Below are positions 56,939 through 64,000 of a stretch of DNA of 64,000 bases, piece by piece (positions within the stretch are counted from its first letter, which is position 1; each line of letters begins with the position of its first letter). Under the pieces are notes generated by a model, which saw only the letters and a list, made by a program, of their open reading frames with translations, was not told where the DNA came from and searched no databases. Origin of the DNA: Glebionis coronaria (lineage: Eukaryota; Streptophyta; Magnoliopsida; Asterales; Asteraceae). A program made the translations under genes and the position numbers. The stretch is from contig CM046876.1 in the NCBI GenBank assembly GCA_025667525.1, positions 28,669,224 through 28,733,223 on the forward strand, read 5' to 3'.

Positions 56939-59900
56939 AACTATTAAATTTGCGTAGTGACTCTCTTAAATTACGTTACTCTAAATAAGTGTCGACTTCA
57001 AAAATAAAAATTCCTAAACGTAAACGAATAGTAGGAGTAATTTTTCATGATTGTCATTCATAAAAATTTAAATTCATACATAAATTACGCGTAAACAGTC
57101 GGGAACATCAATAGACACACAAGTCTAACCCGAACCATCGCGTTTCTCGTAAATCGAATAGATTTTAAATTCACGTTTGTGACATCCGACATCCCTTAAG
57201 TTTGAGCTTCGACCCCGAAGCTCATATTTTGATGAAACTTATCTAATTAAAAAGATGAGGGTATTTAAGCTTAAATTGGTATTCACATTCCCAAGTTAAC
57301 ACGGGTCCTAGTTATGCATTCTAACGCCCTTTCACGGACTTTGTCTAAGTCATTTCATTTTTACGGTCTATAATTTCAACGGGTTCTTCAAGCTGTTAAA
57401 TTGAGTTTTACTCAAATGGTGTTTCATTCTTCTCATTATTATTTAAAATTTGGTTCATGTTTTTCATACTCTTAATCTATTTGAGTTTTATTGTCGTCAA
57501 AACAATTGCCGCTCTTAGTATTTTTTCATGTCATAGACGTTCTTGCATGTGATAGTGGGTAAGGAAATATTCGTACTAGGTTTACCCGTATCGCGTAGAC
57601 GTTCTTACTTAAGATAGTTGAAAAAAAAATGTTCGACGTTCATAGCACATAAAAAAAATTGACGAATAGGGAAACTTGTATATATTCTACTAATACTAAT
57701 ATATTTCATTTTTACGATGACTACTATGAGCATGCTCGCGTTCGACCACAATCATACGTAGTTGATCAGGCTACGTACGTCTCGGGACAAACGGTTGCAT
57801 CCTCCTTTTCATCATAGTTTAACTCTTTGAGGTTGTAATTTATATATCGGTAGTCCATAGTTCATTTTACTCGTTACCGTTATTCACTTTCATAATCAAC
57901 AAATTAGTCCATAGTTCATTTTATTTGTTATCATTGCTCACCTTTAACAATCAACAAAATAATTTACATACTTATTTGTACTAGTTACCGTCAAGTTCAT
58001 CAATAGTTTACGTCTTTCACATCAAGTTTTTTTTTGTAAAAGAAGATTTTACCCAAAACATACGTAGTAGTCCTTACCAAAAATGTTTCAACATTAGTAG
58101 CGGTGTTTTATACATTAAGTTGGTCGTAAAGCCAATTTTTTCCAAAACTTTGCATGATAATCTATACCAAAATATTTCGTCATCAATCGTAGCGTTTTCA
58201 TCAGTAATACTTTACTGATTTTACCAAAACGTTTTATCAAAATTTCTGACATTCTTACTAATAAAGTTCTGGGTGATGGTTCCTTCAAAGTAATTTTTTT
58301 TATAATGTTCTCCAAAAATATTTTATAAAACTCTTTCTTAAAAATATTTTATTTGATATATTTTTCTTCCAACATATATAAAAATATTGTTGGATAAAAA
58401 TAATTTCTTAAGTAAAAGCTTCACAAGATATAAAGATAATTTTAAAAAATAATTGAGAACAATTAAATAATATATATATATATATATATTTTTATACGAT
58501 TACATAACCAAATTTTTGTTGGTGGTGACATCGACGGATGTCGAGTCACCTGATCTTCATAAAAATAAATTGTTTAATATTCCACATCAGTCACTCAATT
58601 CTATCACATGATTTTCTATAGCTTTGATCATGCTTTATTACATCTCAGACACTTCGGTCAATTTGTTTTTATCCTAAAATTGTTCAGTTTATTTAATCCA
58701 ATCAACTAGTTCATCCATCACAAGAATTTCATCACGAAAATCGTTCATTTTGTTTTATATGTAGTTTGTTCATAATTATTCTATAGAATTTTTATGTTCG
58801 ACACGCGCTATTAGGATTTCCAAGCAGTGACCACAATTCACATCTAGGGTTCTCCAGCTTTCCTTAGTTGTTATATCATACTTTGTAGATTTATATTAGC
58901 TTCATAGCAACTTAGTTGCAAACCAATGGACTAAAACTCTTTTATTCGTTTTTGTACAATTTCTTTTTTTTTCCTCAAATTCTCCTTGATATGCATTTGC
59001 CTTACGTGTCGGCGTATTTCCAGATAACTTTCATATTTTGTAATACTAGTTTATATTTGTTCCTTATGATATAGTATTAATAGGGGCATTACACGAGTAA
59101 TACTTTTTGTATAGTGTTTTATCGTCGTATGTTGTATAAAAATAGGGACGACGACTTTCATTATTATAATGTTCGCACACCATGCAAACTAATGGTACTA
59201 ATGTACCGTACTAGTCAAACGTCAATGAGGTAATCACCTTGTCAGATCATGTAAGTCTTATCCATCCTCGAGGAAATTCACTAAAAATCTTAAGCTGCGT
59301 TACAACTGGCACTTGACTAAGCCTCGCAACCCAATCAAACAAGAACAGCCTTGAGGTCTAGTCAAGTATTAGTCGTTAAACTTCTTAATATCTTTGGTGA
59401 ATTTACTCGTCTTTAGATATTACTCACACAATTTAACATCAATTAAACCTACACAAAACTCATCAAATACGTTATAACTTAACGATCAACTAATCACGCA
59501 ACATGTAAATTCATGAGCTTTACCCATCCTCAAGAAAACTCATCAAAAACCCTAAGTTGTATAACGACTGGCACTTAACTTAGTCTCGCAACCCAATCAA
59601 ACAAGAACAGCCTTGAGACCTTGCTAAGTATCGTTATTCCTCTTAACGTTTTTGATGCTTTGTCTTGGCTTTAGGTTTACTCACGACTTATCATCAACCA
59701 TTACTAAATCTTACCGCGCCCAAGTACTGTTTTGGCGTATATTTTTAATTCAGCGTATATCGATATAGGATAACATAGAAACACACAAGTGTTTAAATAG
59801 TTCATAGCAGTCCAGTGGACTGTTAAAATACGTAATATCATAAGCATGTGTATGTTTTACTCCAAATAAACATGGCACAAATCATCTTAGTTCGATTTAA

Positions 59901-60289
59901 ACATGGCAAAAACCATCTTAGTTTGAATAAACATGGCATAAACCATTTTAGTAGCACAACAATCCAAACAAGGATGCTAGGTCTTTTACTTCAAAAAAAT
60001 CGTCTTAGTACACATTCCTATAAGTACATCTTACATAAGGGTCTTTCAAACAAGGCAGGAAATACTTAATGCTAATAACACGTAGTAATAAAGTTTAAAC
60101 TAAAATAACAAATCACATGGAATAATTCAAGTCACAACTTACTTTTATCGAAGACGCGGAGTGAAGTGGTTCTTGGAGATTTTTGAGTTAGTTATAGTCT
60201 AGAATTATTTTCCCAAAATTAAATTTTTGACTCACGTTTTTTTTAAAAAAAAAAATCATTTTGTAAAATAACCTAGTTCTCTATAACCA
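56939..60289 (-). other. Element F LTR remainder and interior, non-coding
   Basis: No frame above 75 residues. Contains an imperfect 57 bp tandem duplication (about 57850-57960, gtccatagttcattttac), a TA microsatellite (58470-58489), and a direct repeat of about 130 bp at 262 bp spacing (59248 and 59510; cccatcctc-a--aaa, aacaagaacagccttgag). Confidence 0.75.
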
Positions 60290-60302
60290 GGCTCTGATAC
60301 CA
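60290..60302 (-). promoter_or_regulatory. Primer-binding site of element F (TGGTATCAGAGCC on the minus strand)
   Basis: Exact 13-base tRNA-Met-type PBS, three bases from the LTR end. It fixes the orientation of F and the inner end of the 5' LTR at 60306. Confidence 0.93.
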
Positions 60303-60305
60303 ATC

Positions 60306-63300
60306 TGTCACACCCCCAATTTATCAGAGTAAGGCAATGCAATGGGGTGCGACGGTCATGACTATCACAAGACATAGATACAAAGAACGACTATTTAAAA
60401 GCCGTTTTAATTTAATTAAAAGCATAAAACTTGTTCGGAAGCAAATTACATAGGATCATAATAAAACATTATTTCAAAAGACTTTAACATTGATCTAAAT
60501 ATCCATACACTAGTCACGACCATTTTTATTAAAAATCTCCCATGCATAACCACGTCACTCCTCCGTCTTGATACCTGAGAAAAACATTGCTAAAGTGTCA
60601 ACACAAAGGTTGGTGAGTTCATAGGTTTAAGTTTAAGTAAGTGTGATGAACCATAAGATTTAATCAAGCAACCGACATATAACCAAACAAGGTTATAATC
60701 AAAATAGTATATGTTTGTATTCCTACGCCTAAGCTCGTGACACCGAAGCGTTAACCAACCAACAAGATATAATGAGAGCCCGAGCAAATGCCTATCCCAA
60801 AGCATTCGTAACGACTCAAATGTAAGTGTATCTAATTTGGTCACACAACCAACATTAGATAGGGATGTCAGTCCCAATAGATCTATCCATAACATTCGCG
60901 CTTACACAAAGTAATTAACGGTTCACGATAGTGGGCTAAAGCATCTAGGGATATCGCTACTTAGACATCATGTAGGCAAACGTATCAGTTTAAGGCACTT
61001 ATGTTCATCCGTTAAAAACAAGCAATGTTCTCACCCCAAAATAGTTAAAACAATTAAAAGTGGGGCTATGAAACTCACCTCGATGAAGTAGTAAATATGA
61101 TCACAAAGATAGCACGGAATATCAAGGCACGCAAAACAATGCGCAAACGATCTACTCGTAACCTAAGTAAAATATTTGTACTTAGGCTAATATACAAGAA
61201 ATAATAATGTACAATGCACTTGGTTGATAATTTATACTTGCTATTAATTTGTAAAATGTTTTTATACATTTTTCAAGTTCGTCCATTTTAGTCACGGGGT
61301 CGACTTTGGGTCACGATTACTCGTTAATTATTAGTCCGAAAAATAAACGGGTTCTCATTATGAAAAATAGGCCGCGAGATCTTCGATAACTGATAATTAT
61401 CACATTTTTATGAAGTCTCTAAGTATATCAAATAATTATGCAAAGTGGTGCACTCACAAGTAAACTAAACAAGTACTGTTTCAATTATTTCTAAGTGTCA
61501 ACAAGCGTTTTTAGAAATTAATTGTAGCTTCGTTACTCAGTTTCAAGACAAACGGAAAGTTGCATTAAAAACTAGGCCGCGTCAAATTTATCATAGTATT
61601 TTTATATGTTTGGGGCACGCCCTTTAAGATGGTTAAAAATATGCGCGAAGTGAGGGGACCGGGCCAAGTTGACTCTGACTATAAAGCCTTGTATTTATGT
61701 TTGAAATTTGTTAAAGGGCCAAGTTGGTCATTGTCTTTCTGTTTTAAGTCTCATCACACGCATTCTTACCACTATCCATTTTAATATTGGCTTGTCCTAT
61801 TGTTATACCACAACTAAAAATGAAAGAAATGTTTTTGTTGTAAACTGCCTTCTACCTACGCAGGTTGACATTGAAAGGTGTGGTCCAAATTTTGCTTTCA
61901 CACTTGATTTTACTAAATACATATCTTTATACTATAACTAGCAAATTTGAAAACTCCTTTGTTGTGCACTTGCTGTTTCGCAGCCCAAAAGAAATAGGGG
62001 GACCTATATATTTTAACTCCTTATCATACATGTGCATACATGATTGCAAACTATTTTTACATAGTCTATATCTACAATAAGTCAAAAGGAAAATAAAGTT
62101 TTGCTTGATGTTTTTGTTTCACTGCTCATGCAGGTGTGCAAGGGAGAAGTGAGCCTACTTGCTTTTAAAATTATTTTATCATACATGGGTACATGTATCA
62201 TGGCAACACATACATACACCTAGCAACTTTTCTTTATATTGTTTCACTTTTTTTTTCTGGTCCATTGTTTGTACACAGGAAATCACACACATACTCTAGC
62301 TAATCATTTTTTTCATTTATATTATACATATTGCATACATTATACAACATTTTTATCATGCACACTATCACAACAAAGAAATGATACCTGCTCCTACTAT
62401 TTGATGTTCAACGTTACTCATGGCAGCCTTGTTTTTCAATATACATAACATTTACATGGTGGTTGTACATGCTTCATAAAGTGGGCAGTGGGTTTATGTT
62501 TTCATGCATACACATACTTACATGTAACAAGTTCTAAAAGCTTATGAGGAAGACTTTGATTACTGCTTTTGGTTCCTTATTTGCAATATTCAGTTTACTT
62601 GTTCCTTAACACAAAATCATGCAATTTGTATATAATGCCATTCACACATAATCTTGTTTGAAGAACTAAGTTCACTTGTTTCTGCTTATTATCAAACACG
62701 CATAGGACACAATCTTCTCTACATGAATTTGTAAGGAAAATGACATATACAACAAATTTGCTACTGCTGCTAGTTATCAATGGGCATATAAACTGCAAGG
62801 GAGTACTACTTAAAGCAGTGAAGTTTGTTCAAGCATTTGTCTCACCACTTTTCACATGTTTCTTTACATAAAACTATTCACGTTTTTTTACATAAAATCA
62901 TACATTTTCAGTCCATGCTTGGCCTTCTTTTAGGTCTAGCTAAATGCGTACACACGCATGGTTTGTTCCCGATTTAGCTTGTTTTTTTTTAAGTCATCAA
63001 ACTATTGTTACATTAAACCCTAGTCATGACCCGTTGTTATCATTTTAAGTTCGTGTGGTTTAGGTTATTATTTAGGATATCATATCAAGCCCTAACCCGT
63101 GACTTTGTTGTTTATTAGTGTATGTTTTAAATCAACAATGTTTATAGCAAGCATAATATCAACCAAAGTGAGATGAACAAGGGGTATGGTGACTTACAAA
63201 TAGTCCTTAGCGAAGTGATAGAAGGTGATGAACGAGACTAAGGCTTCTTTACCCGATTCCCAATTTGAATCTATTTAACCTTAACCAATCCTTGTCGAGC

Positions 63301-64000
63301 TAAACCCAAACAAGGTCTCCCTCCTTTCCTTAGTCGTGTTTAGTAATCTTATCACAGGGAAAAATCGAGTGTTGTGTGTGTTTACTGTGAGTGTTTTTGT
63401 ATCTTTTGCTAAGTGTGTTTAGGTTGCTATTTATAGAGCCACAAATGGGTTTAAGGGTGGTCATCTCCTAGTTAGGGTTTAGTTAGAAGTCTTGTTAGTT
63501 TGTAACTAGGGTTTTGCCAAGTGAACTAACATGGGGAAATGGCATGGTGTTGGGAAAGAGCTTCAACATTGGGGCTGCGTTTCATGACAGTAAAAGAAGG
63601 AAAGAGTTTTGTACTTGTTTGACTAATCTTAATGAAGGATGATTGTACATGAGAGCTTTGAGAAAACTATAGAAGTTAGATGGTGTATCCGTTGGTTTAT
63701 CAATGGAGGTAGGGGACAAGATGGACAAGGTATTAATGTTGAGTGTAGTACTAGGATTCAAATATGCATGTAAAACATGGGTAAAGAGGATGAGAGGGGT
63801 CCAGTTTTGCATAGTGATAGGGAAGAGAAAATAGTTTTCTTTTTATTTTGGTATAATAAAATTGTTTGATGGTAGTTTTTATAAAAAGGTAGTAGTAGTT
63901 TAACAATTTGCTTTAAGTAAGATTTTAGTAGTTGTGTAGTTTAATAAATTTGGTTTGAAGGGAAAATGAGTCATTTCTAAATGTGTCGAAATTGTATTGA
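60306..64000 (-). repeat. Element F 5' LTR, partial
   Basis: Second copy of the F LTR, without element E, at an offset of about 7,040-7,066 bp from the first. It shows the uninterrupted sequence ccaatttatcagagtaagg at the E insertion point. Confidence 0.93.

Larger units (their letters stand above)
49987..64000 (-). mobile_element. Element F: large non-coding LTR element (LARD-like), right end outside window
   Basis: Minus strand. The 3' LTR starts at 49987 (tgtcacaccccc) and, after removing element E, continues from 53270 to at least 56938. The 5' LTR starts at 60306 and runs out of the window at 64000 (3,695 bp seen). The PBS TGGTATCAGAGCC is the complement of 60290-60302, three bases from the LTR. 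The interior, up to 60305, has no gag or pol frame. LTR copies differ by roughly twenty substitutions and a few indels over 3.68 kb by eye count, so insertion is recent. The left target site would be GTAAG. Confidence 0.9.

Noticed and set aside
53265..64000. 7 kb segmental duplication or assembly artefact
   Set aside because: The second copy is bounded by an exact PBS and LTR end, the first by LTR end and an element E insertion with TSD; the copies differ by about twenty substitutions. This is the LTR pair of one element.

Overview
This is nuclear DNA of a flowering plant, most likely Asteraceae. The sequence is AT-rich and has spliceosomal GT-AG introns. It is dominated by LTR retrotransposons, and the Copia and ORF1-like protein remnants are of types I associate with composite genomes (family placement is from memory, not a search). 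Only one convincing host gene is present: a five-exon RING-H2 E3 ubiquitin ligase of the MBR/HIP1 type at 37929-42807 (+). Almost everything else is transposable-element sequence, mostly decayed.

Left part (1-7346): non-coding repetitive DNA with two adjacent tandem arrays (72 bp and 48 bp units) and a broken retroelement ORF1-like pseudogene on the minus strand (5485-6618).

Nested block (7347-36310): a nest of retroelements resolved by target-site duplications (TSDs). Element B (Ty3/gypsy, minus strand, right end missing) was split in its LTR by element A (same family, plus strand, 7665-29390, TSD AAGGC/AAGAC). The 3' LTR of A was split by Copia element C (minus strand, 17590-29262, TSD TTGGA). 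C carries a complete Cassandra TRIM with a 5S-rRNA-like LTR (19368-19982, TSD GCTAT) and a 1.77 kb insertion of unclear class inside its 5' LTR (27386-29150, TSD TTAAGCCC). The interior of B also received D, a small non-autonomous LTR element (32527-35294, TSD TGGTT).

Host gene block (about 36800-43000): the truncated end of B lies roughly 500 bp upstream of the RING-H2 gene. The apparent 5' UTR intron holds a decayed tandem repeat, and intron 2 holds a repeat-rich insertion. Downstream is a complete but inactive PIF/Harbinger DNA transposon (44179-45877, TSD TAA).

Right part (45881-64000): small repeats, a possible SINE, the 3' end of another LTR element (H, LTR 48420-48838), then a large LTR element F (49987 to beyond the window). 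F has LTRs longer than 3.69 kb and no coding capacity. Its left LTR was split by E (50008-53264, TSD TATCA), a relative of D. The second F LTR preserves the empty target site of E.

Recurring themes: short-motif arrays in LTRs or 5' leaders of unrelated elements (CCCACTGC in A/B, E and at 3748; TCAGCG in D; ATTCCG in C and in its nested insertion), and palindromes with CGAGAC/GTCTCG arms in the A/B LTRs. No pol gene in the window is intact.
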